DNA from: Corynebacterium propinquum DSM 44285
Lineage (GTDB): Bacteria > Actinomycetota > Actinomycetes > Mycobacteriales > Mycobacteriaceae
Length of the DNA stretch: 64,000 bases
Direction: 5' to 3'
Assembly: GCF_000375525.1 (NCBI RefSeq)
Contig: NZ_AQXC01000003.1
Span: 157,778 to 221,777 of the forward strand
Shown here: one piece after another, positions 42,272-52,083 of the stretch
How positions within the stretch are numbered: position 1 is the first letter of the stretch
How the letters are laid out: the number at the start of each line of letters is the position of its first letter
Notes under the pieces: generated by a model
The model's database searches: none
Told to the model about the DNA's origin: nothing
What the model saw: only the letters and a program-made list of their open reading frames with translations
Made by a program: the position numbers and the translations under genes

Positions 42272-43720
42272 ATGTCCCGAGTATTCATTCGCTCGACAGA
42301 ACTAGGCTTGCTCATCGTCGCAGCCATCGCGTTTGCCGCCACTTTGGCCAGCTTTGAGTTGTCTCAGGGCGCGACGCTATCGGTGCAGTTTCTGTATTAC
42401 GTCGGCGGGTTCGTCGGCGTGTTTGCCGTGGCGCATATCGCGCTGACGATCTGGGCGCCGTACGCCGATCAGGTCATGTTGCCGGTGGTCAGCCTGCTCA
42501 ACGGGCTGGGTTTGATCATGGTATACCGCATCGACGCGGCAAAAGACTTAGGCCTGGCCAACCGCCAAATCATGTGGTCGGTGGTTGGCGTCGCACTGTT
42601 GATCGCGGTGCTGATCATCGTGCGGGATCACAAGGTGCTCACCCGTTATTCCTATCTGCTGGGTGCCCTGGGTTTGGTGTTGTTGGCGCTGCCGCTGGTG
42701 TGGCCGACGTCCATCAACGCCGATGCCCGCATCTGGATCCAGATTGGTAGCTTCACGCTGCAGCCGGGTGAATTCTCTAAAATCCTGTTGTTGATGTTTT
42801 TCGCCCAATTGCTGGTGCAAAAACGCGCACTGTTTACCGTCGCGGGCTACCGATTTTTCGGTATTTCTTTCCCACGTCTGCGCGACCTCGCCCCGATCTT
42901 GCTGGTCTGGGCGATCGCGATTTTGATCATGGCGGTATCCAACGACTTCGGCCCCGTGCTGCTGCTGTTTAGCACCGTGCTGGGCATGCTGTTTATGGCC
43001 ACCGGTCGCTGGTCCTGGCTGATCATCGGCTTGGGCCTGACCGCCGTCGGTGGCGCTTTTGTGTACTCGCTGTCGGCGAAAATCCAAGATCGCTTTTCCG
43101 CTTTCCGGAACCCGCTTGACGACGTCGACGGCACCGGTTTCCAGCTGTCTCAGTCCCTATTCGGCTTGTCCTGGGGCGGCGTCACCGGCACCGGTTTGGG
43201 CGAAGGACACCCCGATATCATCCCGGTGGTGTGGACGGACTTCATCCTCGCCGCCATCGGTGAAGAACTCGGCTTGATAGGTCTGGCAGGCGTGTTGATC
43301 TTATTCGCGCTGCTGGTATCGCGTGGTTTCCACACCTCGCTGAAAGTCCGCGATTCCTACGGCAAGCTGCTAGCCGCCGGCCTTTCGCTGACGATGGCCA
43401 TCCAGATCTTCGTCGTCGTCGGCGGCATCACTGCCCTGCTGCCGATGACCGGTCTGACCACCCCGTTTATGTCCGCTGGTGGTTCCTCGCTGATGGCAAA
43501 CTACGTGTTGCTGGCACTTCTGCTGCGCATTTCGAATGCCGCGCGTCGTCCAGCGGATGAAGCCACCGGAAATGCGGCCAACGCTGGTGGGCCTGCCGCA
43601 GCACAGCCGGGCGCAGCTCAGTCGGGCGCAGGCAACGCACCGGGAATGGAACACACCGGTGTCTTCCACATGCAGCAATCCGCACAGTCATCGCACTACT
43701 CGCAGGAGGCGAAACGATGA
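42272..43720 (+). CDS. rodA: RodA, SEDS peptidoglycan glycosyltransferase
   Basis: 482 residues, about twelve helices, with the SEDS motifs QPGEFSKILLLMFFA, FQLSQSLFGLSWGGVTGTGLGEGHPDIIPV-type region and MTGLTTPFMSAGGSSL. Polymerises glycan strands together with a class B PBP. C-terminal tail is Ala/Gly/Gln-rich and cytoplasmic. Starts on the base after the pstP stop, and overlaps pbpA by four bases (ATGA). Confidence 0.92.
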   Translation: MSRVFIRSTELGLLIVAAIAFAATLASFELSQGATLSVQFLYYVGGFVGVFAVAHIALTIWAPYADQVMLPVVSLLNGLGLIMVYRIDAAKDLGLANRQIMWSVVGVALLIAVLIIVRDHKVLTRYSYLLGALGLVLLALPLVWPTSINADARIWIQIGSFTLQPGEFSKILLLMFFAQLLVQKRALFTVAGYRFFGISFPRLRDLAPILLVWAIAILIMAVSNDFGPVLLLFSTVLGMLFMATGRWSWLIIGLGLTAVGGAFVYSLSAKIQDRFSAFRNPLDDVDGTGFQLSQSLFGLSWGGVTGTGLGEGHPDIIPVVWTDFILAAIGEELGLIGLAGVLILFALLVSRGFHTSLKVRDSYGKLLAAGLSLTMAIQIFVVVGGITALLPMTGLTTPFMSAGGSSLMANYVLLALLLRISNAARRPADEATGNAANAGGPAAAQPGAAQSGAGNAPGMEHTGVFHMQQSAQSSHYSQEAKR

Positions 43721-45144
43721 ACCGATCTATTCGCCTAGTCGCCGTATTCGCGATCATTTTGACCATCATTTTGCTGATCAATCTGACCGTCGTGCAGGCA
43801 TTCCAGGAAGACAAATACGCCAACCACCCCGCCAACCAGCGCGGTTTCTACGATTCGCAAACCATCGCGCGTGGACAAATTTCTGCCGGTGGCCAAGTGC
43901 TGGCGGAATCGCTGCCGAACGCGGATGAGACGTATACGCGCAACTACCCCACCAACCCACCGGCTTTTAGCACCACGGTTGGTTATCTCTCGGACCTGTT
44001 CGGTGCTTCCCATCTGGAACAGTCGCACAACGAAATCCTGAATGGCACGGATCCTTCGCTGTTAAGCACCAATTGGCGCGATGTGATCACCGGTAAGCAA
44101 CCCAACGGTGCCAACCTGGAATTGACCATCGACCCGAATATGCAGCAGTTCGCGTACCAGCAACTGGCAGAGATGGGCTACCAGGGAGCATCGGTGGCTA
44201 TCCAGCCGTCGACCGGCGCAATCAAATCCATGGCGTCGACCCCAAGCTTCGACCAAAACGCCCTGGTGGGCGAGGGCGCAGAGGAAGCCTGGGCGGAGCT
44301 GACCAGCACCGAGGGTAACCCTCTGCTGAACCATGCCACCCAGGAAACGCTGCCTCCGGGTTCGATCTTCAAGATCATCACCGCCGCCGCTGGTATTGAG
44401 GCTGGCTATGGGCCGGAATCCACCCTGACCGGTGCCCCGGCGATCACGCTGCCAAATACCACCACCGAGTTGACCAACTACGCCGGTCAAGCATGCGCCG
44501 GTTCAGATGCGGTGAGTTTGCTGACTGCATTCCAGTATTCGTGCAACACTGCCTTCGTCGAAATGGGCATCGACATCGGCACCGACGCGCTGCGCGATAC
44601 CGCGCACGCATTCGGCATCGGAGAAACCTATGACCTGGGCATTCCGACCTCACCGGGCGCACTCGGCGACCTGCCGGATGAAGCCGCCCTGGGTCAGTCC
44701 TCAATCGGACAGCGCGACGTCACCATGTCCGCGCTGCAGGCAGCCGTGATGGCAGCAACCATCGCCAACGACGGTGAACGCATGAAACCGTACGTCGTCG
44801 ACAAGATCACCAGTTCTAACCTGCGCGATATCAAGACCATAAAGCCGCAGTCGCTCAACCGCGCGATCCCAGAAGAAACCGCAGCAACCATCGAGGAAAT
44901 GATGCGGGCCTCGGAACAACACACCGCCGGTGCTTCCGCTCCCGATGTGGCGTCCAAGACGGGTACCGCAGAACACGCAGAAGGCTCCGCCCCGCACACC
45001 TGGTACGTGGCATACCTGCCGGATGCAGACTTGGCGGTTGCTGTCGTCGTCAAAAACGGTGGCGGCCAAGGCGAAGGTGCTACCGGCGGCTCTGTTGCCG
45101 CACCACTGGGCCGGGCTCTGCTCGACTTTGGTAGGGGGCAGTAA
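43717..45144 (+). CDS. pbpA: PbpA, class B penicillin-binding protein (transpeptidase)
   Basis: 475 residues. One N-terminal helix, an extracellular dimerisation part and a transpeptidase domain with the nucleophile GSIFKI (SxxK), SCN (YSCNTAF) and KTG (ASKTGTAEH). Cross-links peptidoglycan as partner of RodA. Overlaps rodA by four bases. Confidence 0.92.
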   Translation: MNRSIRLVAVFAIILTIILLINLTVVQAFQEDKYANHPANQRGFYDSQTIARGQISAGGQVLAESLPNADETYTRNYPTNPPAFSTTVGYLSDLFGASHLEQSHNEILNGTDPSLLSTNWRDVITGKQPNGANLELTIDPNMQQFAYQQLAEMGYQGASVAIQPSTGAIKSMASTPSFDQNALVGEGAEEAWAELTSTEGNPLLNHATQETLPPGSIFKIITAAAGIEAGYGPESTLTGAPAITLPNTTTELTNYAGQACAGSDAVSLLTAFQYSCNTAFVEMGIDIGTDALRDTAHAFGIGETYDLGIPTSPGALGDLPDEAALGQSSIGQRDVTMSALQAAVMAATIANDGERMKPYVVDKITSSNLRDIKTIKPQSLNRAIPEETAATIEEMMRASEQHTAGASAPDVASKTGTAEHAEGSAPHTWYVAYLPDADLAVAVVVKNGGGQGEGATGGSVAAPLGRALLDFGRGQ

Positions 45145-45147
45145 TTT

Positions 45148-47016
45148 ATGGCTGATGTGAACAACCGCGAAAGCATTCAGGCGCTGGTCGGCGATGAGTA
45201 TGAGCTGCAGTGGGTGATTGGCCACGGCGGCATGTCCACGGTGTGGCTTGCCGACGATCACGCCAACGACCGCGAAGTAGCCATCAAGATTCTGCGGCCG
45301 GAGTTTTCCGATAACAACGAGTTTTTGGATCGCTTCCGCAACGAGGCCGATGCCGCGCGTTCCATCGAGTCGGACAATGTGGTCGCCACCTACGATTATG
45401 GTGAGGTCACAGAAGATAATGGCCACACGTTCTGCTTCATCGTCATGGAATACGTCCGCGGCGAATCGTTGGCGGATCTGCTGCAGCGCGAGGGCAACCT
45501 GGATGAATCGCTCGCGCTCGACGTGCTGGAACAGGCCGCACATGGTTTGTCCATCATCCACCGCATGGGTTTGGTGCACCGCGATATCAAGCCGGGCAAC
45601 CTGCTGGTCACGCAAAACGGGCAGGTAAAAATCGCCGATTTCGGTATCGCGAAAGCCGCCGAGGCCGTCCCGCTGACCCGCACCGGCATGGTGGTCGGTA
45701 CCGCGCAATACGTCTCGCCGGAACAGGCACAAGGCCACTCGGTGACCCCGGCATCGGATGTGTATTCGCTGGGCGTTGTGGGCTACGAAATGCTAGCGGG
45801 TAAACGCCCCTTCCACGGTGATTCTTCCGTGTCCGTGGCGCTCGCGCACATTAACCAGGCACCTGAGGCCTTGTCGACGCAGGTCAGCGCCCCGGCGCGC
45901 GAATTGATTGGGATTGCGCTGCGCAAGGATGCGCACACACGGTTTGCCGATGGCAATGAATTTGCCGTGGCCGCTTCCAAGGTGCGGTTGGGCCAGCGCC
46001 CACCAGCACCGAAATCGGCAGCCTTGGCGACGGTGGCGCAAGAACCAGCACCGTCGGCGTCGACCCAACAGTTAAGCCAGGTGACAAACGCGCGCACGGC
46101 CAGCCCGTCGACAGCGCGTCCGCGTACCCCGCAGCCGGTTCCGGCTCCGGCCGCCCACGTTGCGCAGGTGCAGCAACCGGCCGTCGGCCAGCCATACACG
46201 GGCACCGGGCAGGCGGTTCCCGTACAGCCGGTGCACCAAAAGAAGAGCTCGGGTGCCGGGGCTGGTTTTGGTTGCGGAATGTTTGTCGCCGTCGTGATCG
46301 CTGGTATTGCCGCTATTGCTCTGTGGTTCATGGCAACCTATAGCAATGCCTTGGACGGGATTTTGGATCGCGACCCGCGACCGGCATCGTCGACACCACC
46401 TACCGAGACTGATCCGGTGATCGTGACCGAATGGGTGGACCCACCAGCCAACCAGGGTGGTTCCGGCGGTTCTGGTAATTCGGGCGGCTCCGGGCAAGGT
46501 TCGGGTGCTGGCCAAGGATCCGGTGGCCAAGGCACCGGTGGCGGGTCTGGTCACGGCCGTGGCAACGGAACCGGCGCTGGTGATGGCACTGGTGGCGGCG
46601 CAGGCACCGGCGGCGGCAACGCGCCGCAGGGACCGAATCAACAACCGGGCCAGCAAGGCGGCCAGGGTGGCCAGGGCGGTTACGGTGGTCAAGGCGGCCA
46701 GGGTGGTCAAGGTGGCGGCAATGCCGGTAACGAATCCGGTGGTAATGCGGGCACCGGTGGCGGCCAAGATACCTCCGATGCCACCTCGGGCGTGGGCCAG
46801 CGTGGCGGGCAATCCGGCCACGGTGCAAACCAGGGTGCAAACCACGGTACGAACCGAGGTACAAACCAGGGCACAAACCGCGGCGCTAGCCAGGGTGCAA
46901 ACCAGGGTGCAGGCAACGGCGCCGGATACGGTCAGGCTGGGCAGGGTAACGCCGGAAATGGCCAGCAATCTGGTGGATCCCGCCCACAGGGCGCGGCTGA
47001 GCAGGAGACGGAATAA
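45148..47016 (+). CDS. pknA: PknA Ser/Thr kinase with long glycine-rich extracellular tail
   Basis: 622 residues. Kinase domain (about 13-275) with GHGGMSTVW, HRDIKPGNL and DFGIAK, an Ala/Pro/Gln linker, one helix (about 371-399), then about 190 residues outside dominated by Gly, Gln, Asn and Ser with short repeats (GANQGANH, GTNRGTNQG, GGQGGQGG). Typical PknA has a short extracellular part, so this tail is unusual. At the DNA level a 12-bp repeat near GGTGCAAACCAG drives part of it (46826-46915). Regulates growth and division with PknB. Confidence 0.9.
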   Translation: MADVNNRESIQALVGDEYELQWVIGHGGMSTVWLADDHANDREVAIKILRPEFSDNNEFLDRFRNEADAARSIESDNVVATYDYGEVTEDNGHTFCFIVMEYVRGESLADLLQREGNLDESLALDVLEQAAHGLSIIHRMGLVHRDIKPGNLLVTQNGQVKIADFGIAKAAEAVPLTRTGMVVGTAQYVSPEQAQGHSVTPASDVYSLGVVGYEMLAGKRPFHGDSSVSVALAHINQAPEALSTQVSAPARELIGIALRKDAHTRFADGNEFAVAASKVRLGQRPPAPKSAALATVAQEPAPSASTQQLSQVTNARTASPSTARPRTPQPVPAPAAHVAQVQQPAVGQPYTGTGQAVPVQPVHQKKSSGAGAGFGCGMFVAVVIAGIAAIALWFMATYSNALDGILDRDPRPASSTPPTETDPVIVTEWVDPPANQGGSGGSGNSGGSGQGSGAGQGSGGQGTGGGSGHGRGNGTGAGDGTGGGAGTGGGNAPQGPNQQPGQQGGQGGQGGYGGQGGQGGQGGGNAGNESGGNAGTGGGQDTSDATSGVGQRGGQSGHGANQGANHGTNRGTNQGTNRGASQGANQGAGNGAGYGQAGQGNAGNGQQSGGSRPQGAAEQETE

Positions 47017-47018
47017 CA

Positions 47019-49082
47019 ATGAATTACAGCTTGGCGCAGCGCTATGAATTAGGCGAGATCATCGGCAGCGGCGGCATGTCCGACGTGTACGCGGCGCAAG
47101 ATACCTTGTTGGGCCGTGATGTAGCGGTGAAGATGCTGCGTTCCGAAATGGCGCGGGATATGAACTTCCGTGAGCGCTTCCGTCGCGAAGCCCGTAACTC
47201 GTCGAAGTTGAACCACCCGAATATCGTGGCGGTCTACGACACCGGCGAAGAAACCATCGACGGTATCGGCATTCCGTACATTGTCATGGAGCGTATTCAC
47301 GGGTCTACGCTGCGGGATTTGTTGCGTAACGACGGGCCGATGAGCCCGCACGAGGCCGCCGAGATCCTGCAGCCGGTGTGTTCTGCTCTGCAGGCCAGCC
47401 ACGATGCCGGGATTATCCACCGTGATATCAAACCGGCGAATATTATGCTCACCAACACCGGAATGGTGAAGGTGATGGACTTCGGCATCGCCCGCGCGTT
47501 GGATGATTCCACCTCGGCGATGACGCAGACTTCTGCCGTGATTGGTACCGCGCAGTACCTGTCGCCGGAGCAAGCCCGCGGCAAGAATGCGGACGCACGT
47601 TCTGATGTGTATGCGCTGGGTTGTGTCCTCTACGAGACCATTACTGGCAATACTCCTTTCCAGGGCGAAACCCCGTTTGCCGTGGCGTATCAGCACGTGC
47701 AAGAAGACGTCACCCCGCCGTCGGAACGCATGGCAGATGTGGATCTGTCGCCGACCTCATTGCTGAATGTCGATGCCGTGGTCATGACGTCCATGGCGAA
47801 ACACCCGGGGGATCGCTACCAATCCGCGGCCGAGATGGGCCAGGATCTCGAGCTATTGTCTCGTGGTTCCGTGACTCAGGCGGCCCGCGCGCATGTGGCA
47901 CCGTCGCAGGAGCAATTCCCCACCCAAACCGTGGGTTATCCAGAAACTCGTGCTGCACAACCGCAGCAGGCGTACCCAGAAACCGCGATGTCCGGTGCGG
48001 CAGGCCCAGCTAGTGCAGCTGGCATGGCCGCCGGTGCAGCGGGAGCGTTACCGGCCAATGCCCCGGGCGCGCACGCGGCACCCCCAACGGCGACAACGGC
48101 GAAACCATCAAGCCATGTCCGCTGGTTAGTCACGTTTATTGTGATTGCGCTGCTGGTGATTGGCGCTGGCTATGCCTGGAGTGTGCTCAACGACCGGGAC
48201 TCGCGCAGGCAGTCGGATAACGTCGCGCAATCAGAAACCGTGTCATTGCCGAATATCATTGGCCTGGAACGCAACGAGGCCATCGCGAAGCTGGAAGAGG
48301 TTGGCCTGCGCCCAGAAATCGTCGACGCGCCCGATCCAGAGATTCCAGAACACCACGTCGTGCGCACCAATCCGAGTGTTGGTTCGCAATTGCAGCGCAA
48401 CACCACGGTAACCGTGACGGTGTCGACGGGTAAGGAAGATACCCAGGTTCCACGTTTGGTGAACATGACCCCACAAGAGGCCTCGGCTGCGCTTGCCGAC
48501 GCCGGGTTGGAACTGGAACCGGATGTTGACGAGGAGTTTTCAGACTCCGTGGAGCAGGGCCGGATTACCCGCCACGAACCAGCCGCTGGCGCAAGCTTGC
48601 CGAAGGGTTCCAAGGTGCGGGTGACGATCTCGCGGGGCCCAGAAATCGTGGATGTGCGCGTGCCTAGCCTGACCGGTATGAATTGGAATCAGGCACGAGA
48701 AACCCTGGAATCGTTGGGCTTTGTGCCGAAGCCACAGTTCGTCGATTCTTTGGAACCAGCCGACCGCGTACTCAGCGTGGATGGTGCGGGAACTAAGCGT
48801 CCGGAAGGTTCGGATGTGCGGGTAGAAGTTTCCAATGGCGCGCTGATGCACATGCCGGATATCACGCATAAAAACCACGGACAGGCGCTATCTGCGCTGC
48901 GTGATGCTGGTTGGGAAGGCAGCGAATCGAAGCTGATCACTGGGGAACCGGTTGATACAGCAGTGGTGACCGATCAAGGCTTGGTTTCGGTCACGGACCC
49001 GGCGCCAGGCGATACGATCCGCAAGGACCAAGAGATCCGGGTGCGCTATTACGAGTTCAACCTGCGCGCCCTGGTTCGATAA
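47019..49082 (+). CDS. pknB: PknB, PASTA-domain Ser/Thr kinase
   Basis: 687 residues. Kinase domain (about 10-275) with GSGGMSDVY, HRDIKPANI (catalytic Asp136) and DFGIAR; Ala/Pro-rich linker; one helix (about 368-390); four PASTA repeats (about 407-475, 476-545, 550-615, 616-687) that sense muropeptides or lipid II. Two bases after pknA. Last kinase of the cluster; crgA follows 145 bp later. Confidence 0.94.
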   Translation: MNYSLAQRYELGEIIGSGGMSDVYAAQDTLLGRDVAVKMLRSEMARDMNFRERFRREARNSSKLNHPNIVAVYDTGEETIDGIGIPYIVMERIHGSTLRDLLRNDGPMSPHEAAEILQPVCSALQASHDAGIIHRDIKPANIMLTNTGMVKVMDFGIARALDDSTSAMTQTSAVIGTAQYLSPEQARGKNADARSDVYALGCVLYETITGNTPFQGETPFAVAYQHVQEDVTPPSERMADVDLSPTSLLNVDAVVMTSMAKHPGDRYQSAAEMGQDLELLSRGSVTQAARAHVAPSQEQFPTQTVGYPETRAAQPQQAYPETAMSGAAGPASAAGMAAGAAGALPANAPGAHAAPPTATTAKPSSHVRWLVTFIVIALLVIGAGYAWSVLNDRDSRRQSDNVAQSETVSLPNIIGLERNEAIAKLEEVGLRPEIVDAPDPEIPEHHVVRTNPSVGSQLQRNTTVTVTVSTGKEDTQVPRLVNMTPQEASAALADAGLELEPDVDEEFSDSVEQGRITRHEPAAGASLPKGSKVRVTISRGPEIVDVRVPSLTGMNWNQARETLESLGFVPKPQFVDSLEPADRVLSVDGAGTKRPEGSDVRVEVSNGALMHMPDITHKNHGQALSALRDAGWEGSESKLITGEPVDTAVVTDQGLVSVTDPAPGDTIRKDQEIRVRYYEFNLRALVR

Positions 49083-49227
49083 GCGAGCACGGCCAATTCC
49101 GTAACCGAGCACAGCCAACAGCGTAGAGTCAACGGCGTCGTCGTCCTGCTGATCAGGTGGCGGCGCTGTTACACTAAACAGCATTAAACTATCCCTAACC
49201 CAACGACGATTTTGATGAAGGTGCATC

Positions 49228-49500
49228 ATGCCTAAGGCAAAGGTCTCACAGTCTAGTAACCAGTTTTCCGGCCAGTCGTCCAGCGCCAGCCGCACCCCGG
49301 TCAAGATCAACACCGGCGGCACCCCAAAGTGGTACAAGGGCCTGATGTTTTTCTTCATCCTGGCTGGGCTGCTGTACCTCGTGATCAACTACCTGGCTGG
49401 CCCGTCGATTCCGTTCATGCGGGATTTGCAGGCCTGGAACTACGGCATTGGCTTCGGCCTGTTCATCGTTGGTTTGTTGATGACGATGGGTTGGCGCTAA
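49228..49500 (+). CDS. crgA: CrgA, cell-division protein
   Basis: 90 residues: polar N terminus and two helices (about 37-52 and 68-86) with the family pattern [15 protein letters not shown]. CrgA binds FtsZ, FtsQ and PBPs at the septum of actinobacteria. It lies next to pknB, as in other corynebacteria and mycobacteria. Confidence 0.9.
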   Translation: MPKAKVSQSSNQFSGQSSSASRTPVKINTGGTPKWYKGLMFFFILAGLLYLVINYLAGPSIPFMRDLQAWNYGIGFGLFIVGLLMTMGWR

Positions 49501-49518
49501 AAGCTGGCATAGTTGGAG

Positions 49519-50223
49519 CTAGCGACCATAGCGTCTGGCGATAGCTTCACCACGCAACTCGGTGCGATATTGATGAACGCCAAATGCAGTCACTCCGATG
49601 ACTACTAAAGTCAATGTGAGATAGAAGATGACCATTGCGGGTGATGCGCTGTTCAATGCTAGGTTCGCCAGTTCCGCTAGGTAAAGAAATGCCAACATCA
49701 GCGCAGCCGCGGCTCCTCCGGCAAGACAAACTTTTGCTGTCGCACCCACCTTCGACGCCACTCCAAGGGCAAGCCCCAACCCTCCAGCTGCGCTAAAAAT
49801 GCTGGCGAAAGTGGCAAACAACCCGACAACTAGTGGCAATTTATCCGCTGCCGACATAGCGGGAATTCCGCCATCTTCTAGCACGGTGAAAAACGAGGTC
49901 ACCCCGGAAAAATACAGGTAAGAACTTCCAAGTGGCCCGAAAATCGTCACCGCTATAACCGCCAGACTGAAAATACTAGCTATCGCCACCACCGCTAACA
50001 GAGCAGAAGACCACCACCGACGGGCAGTAACATTATATTTCAACGCTGGGATGCTCGATCGGGCGCTGACTGTAAAAATTGCTGTGAGACTGAAGAACGT
50101 TGCGAACAACAACAGGTGACCATCAATGTGGCGTAATCTTCCTAACACCATAACCACGAGGGTGAGAAGCAAGCTTCCGTAAGCAAAAGGCGCGGTGGGA
50201 GCAAAAAATAATGGTGATCTCAT
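49519..50223 (-). CDS. Membrane protein of a GntR-ABC module
   Basis: 234 residues with about six hydrophobic segments and an Arg-rich end. Probably the membrane partner of the ATPase encoded three bases upstream; it shows no specific permease motif I recognise. Converges with crgA. Transported substrate unknown; such three-gene modules often respond to cell-envelope stress. Confidence 0.6.
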   Translation of the reverse strand: MRSPLFFAPTAPFAYGSLLLTLVVMVLGRLRHIDGHLLLFATFFSLTAIFTVSARSSIPALKYNVTARRWWSSALLAVVAIASIFSLAVIAVTIFGPLGSSYLYFSGVTSFFTVLEDGGIPAMSAADKLPLVVGLFATFASIFSAAGGLGLALGVASKVGATAKVCLAGGAAAALMLAFLYLAELANLALNSASPAMVIFYLTLTLVVIGVTAFGVHQYRTELRGEAIARRYGR

Positions 50224-50226
50224 GTT

Positions 50227-51048
50227 TTATCCCTTCAGTAGGAGATTGTTCTGCTTCGGATTCTTCGTTTCTGTATTCACAGGCCAGCTGTCCCCTTGTT
50301 CTGAATAACGCGAGGTTTCAGCTACTACGGCATCGAGCAGTTCGATATTGTTGAGGTAATTCACCTCGATAGCGAGCTGGTGTGCGCGACGACGAGCAGA
50401 GTCGCTGAGAGGCTGCGCGAGAACTACCTCCCTATAACCAGCTAATGAACTCTGTCGGACCATCGGCATTTCTCGGGTCAATTCTGCTATGGCATCATTC
50501 GGACCACGCAATACGGGATGATTGTCACGAAGCTCATCAATACTGATCGCATCGCTTGCATGATAATCGCGCAGAGTGATGATCTCAGATGCGATCGTCG
50601 CTAGATCTGATGCGTGATGCGAACTGATAAGGATTTCTTCGGGAGCATCAGTGCTCGAAACAAGCGTTATGAGTGCGGTATGCAATTTCTGACGCTGCGA
50701 TGAATCCAAGCCATTGAATGGCTCATCCAAAAAGATATATGGCTCTCTCGCTGCCAATGCAGTAGCTGTCACGAGTAGTTGGCGCTGGCCAATGCTTAAA
50801 TCCCGAATCCGTGTCGCAAGTGGGAAATCCAATAAAGATTCCACCGCTTCCGCATCCAGTCTCTGCCATCCGCGCTGTACTACGCGAAGATGGTCTTGAG
50901 CTGTGCGTCCGAAAAGCTCGGTTTCCATGAGAGAAAGCGATAGTGCAACGGATGAGGAATTCGCTGCACGGCGGCGCAAAAATGTTGTTTTCCCGGCACC
51001 GTTGGCTCCAATGATGCCAATTATTCGCGTCGACGTATCCATAGTCAT
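50227..51048 (-). CDS. ABC transporter ATP-binding protein
   Basis: 273 residues: Walker A GANGAGKTTF, signature LSIGQRQLL, Walker B YIFLDEPFNGLD, and H-loop SSHHASD. Its start overlaps the stop of the GntR gene (ATGA), so they are coupled. Resembles YtrB-like ATPases of regulator-ATPase-permease operons. Confidence 0.8.
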   Translation of the reverse strand: MTMDTSTRIIGIIGANGAGKTTFLRRRAANSSSVALSLSLMETELFGRTAQDHLRVVQRGWQRLDAEAVESLLDFPLATRIRDLSIGQRQLLVTATALAAREPYIFLDEPFNGLDSSQRQKLHTALITLVSSTDAPEEILISSHHASDLATIASEIITLRDYHASDAISIDELRDNHPVLRGPNDAIAELTREMPMVRQSSLAGYREVVLAQPLSDSARRRAHQLAIEVNYLNNIELLDAVVAETSRYSEQGDSWPVNTETKNPKQNNLLLKG

Positions 51049-51446
51049 ACTCCTTTCATTTCTGCCGCTGTTCGCGGTCTAGTGCTTTCGGTCTCTTTCA
51101 TATCTGCGATGACTTCGTCGACGGTGAGCCCAAGAAGCTGTGCTTCTTCTAGAAGCGGGGCAACAAAATTGTCATGGAATTGGCGCTGCCGCTGTTCACG
51201 AATTCGCTCACGCGCCCCTTCAGTGACGAACATTCCAACCCCACGCTTCTTTTCCACTAAGCCCTCAGTATTGAGTAACGTCAGCGCTTTTGCTGAGGTG
51301 GTGGGGTTCACGGAATGGTGTATGGACAATTCATTCGTCGATGGTGCGCGCTCACCCTCTTTGAGATTGCCCAGCAAAATCATATGTTTGAGCTCATCAA
51401 CGATCTGTTGGAATAAGGGTCTCGGATCCGTTTGCGAGATAGCCAC
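51045..51446 (-). CDS. GntR-family (YtrA-like) transcriptional regulator
   Basis: 133 residues: winged helix (about 10-75, APSTNELSIHHSVNPTTSAK) and a short helical tail, the YtrA subfamily size. Usually autoregulates its own ABC operon. GTG start with GGAGG upstream. A palindrome at 51470-51484 lies just before it and also faces the divergent secreted-protein gene. Confidence 0.82.
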   Translation of the reverse strand: MAISQTDPRPLFQQIVDELKHMILLGNLKEGERAPSTNELSIHHSVNPTTSAKALTLLNTEGLVEKKRGVGMFVTEGARERIREQRQRQFHDNFVAPLLEEAQLLGLTVDEVIADMKETESTRPRTAAEMKGV

Positions 51447-51469
51447 TGCGCAGCACCTCCTTTCTGGTC

Positions 51470-51484
51470 ACTAACTTTCTTAGT
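51470..51484. promoter_or_regulatory. Possible operator of the GntR module
   Basis: ACTAA-CTTTC-TTAGT, a symmetric 15-bp element 24 bp upstream of the GntR start. Confidence 0.4.
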
Positions 51485-51633
51485 TAATAGGTTTACCACT
51501 TAACCCATAAACCCACAAGGATGCGGTGACACCGGCCCAAGAAAACTTTTTTCTCTCCGCGTGTAATAACTCCGGGTGTAGCGACACAAACAAGACGTAA
51601 GCACTTTCCGCCCGTGAGTTAAGGAGAAACAAC

Positions 51634-52017
51634 ATGAAAACTCGTGGCACTGCTATCACCGCCGGAATCATCGGAGCCGTAGCTATTGCCGGTGGCGGCA
51701 TCGCACTGGCAACCTCCGCGCAGGAGCCATTCAGCGAAAATGCTTTTGAGGTCACCGGCCAGAACGAAAACTTGGATGTCACCGTCGACGGCGTCGTACA
51801 GCCGGGCGAAGAGCTTCTGATCGCAGCCACCTGCCCAGGCCAGGACGTACGCGCCGATCTGGACACCAGCTTCGGCGAGTCCACCACCATGTCTCCGGGT
51901 GCAGACGTCGGCAAGCTGATCGGCTATGTCACCCTGCCGGCTGATTTCACTGACGAAGGCGCCACCGCCACCATCACCTGCTCATCGGGCGTGACTGATA
52001 CCGTTACTATCAACTAA
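51634..52017 (+). CDS. Small secreted protein, unknown function
   Basis: 127 residues. A cleavable signal or N-terminal anchor (about 1-29, IIGAVAIAGGGIALATSA) precedes a compact beta-rich domain of about 95 residues with two Cys (ATCPGQD, TITCSSG) likely in a disulfide, resembling an Ig-like fold in pattern. AAGGAG stands before the ATG. Divergent from the GntR module and 66 bp before the sigma factor gene; a relation to either is not shown. Confidence 0.65.
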   Translation: MKTRGTAITAGIIGAVAIAGGGIALATSAQEPFSENAFEVTGQNENLDVTVDGVVQPGEELLIAATCPGQDVRADLDTSFGESTTMSPGADVGKLIGYVTLPADFTDEGATATITCSSGVTDTVTIN

Positions 52018-52083
52018 GCAACGGACCTAACGGTAACCCCTGCATTAGTACCCGCAAAGCACCCCGCGCAGTAGGAATTATTT

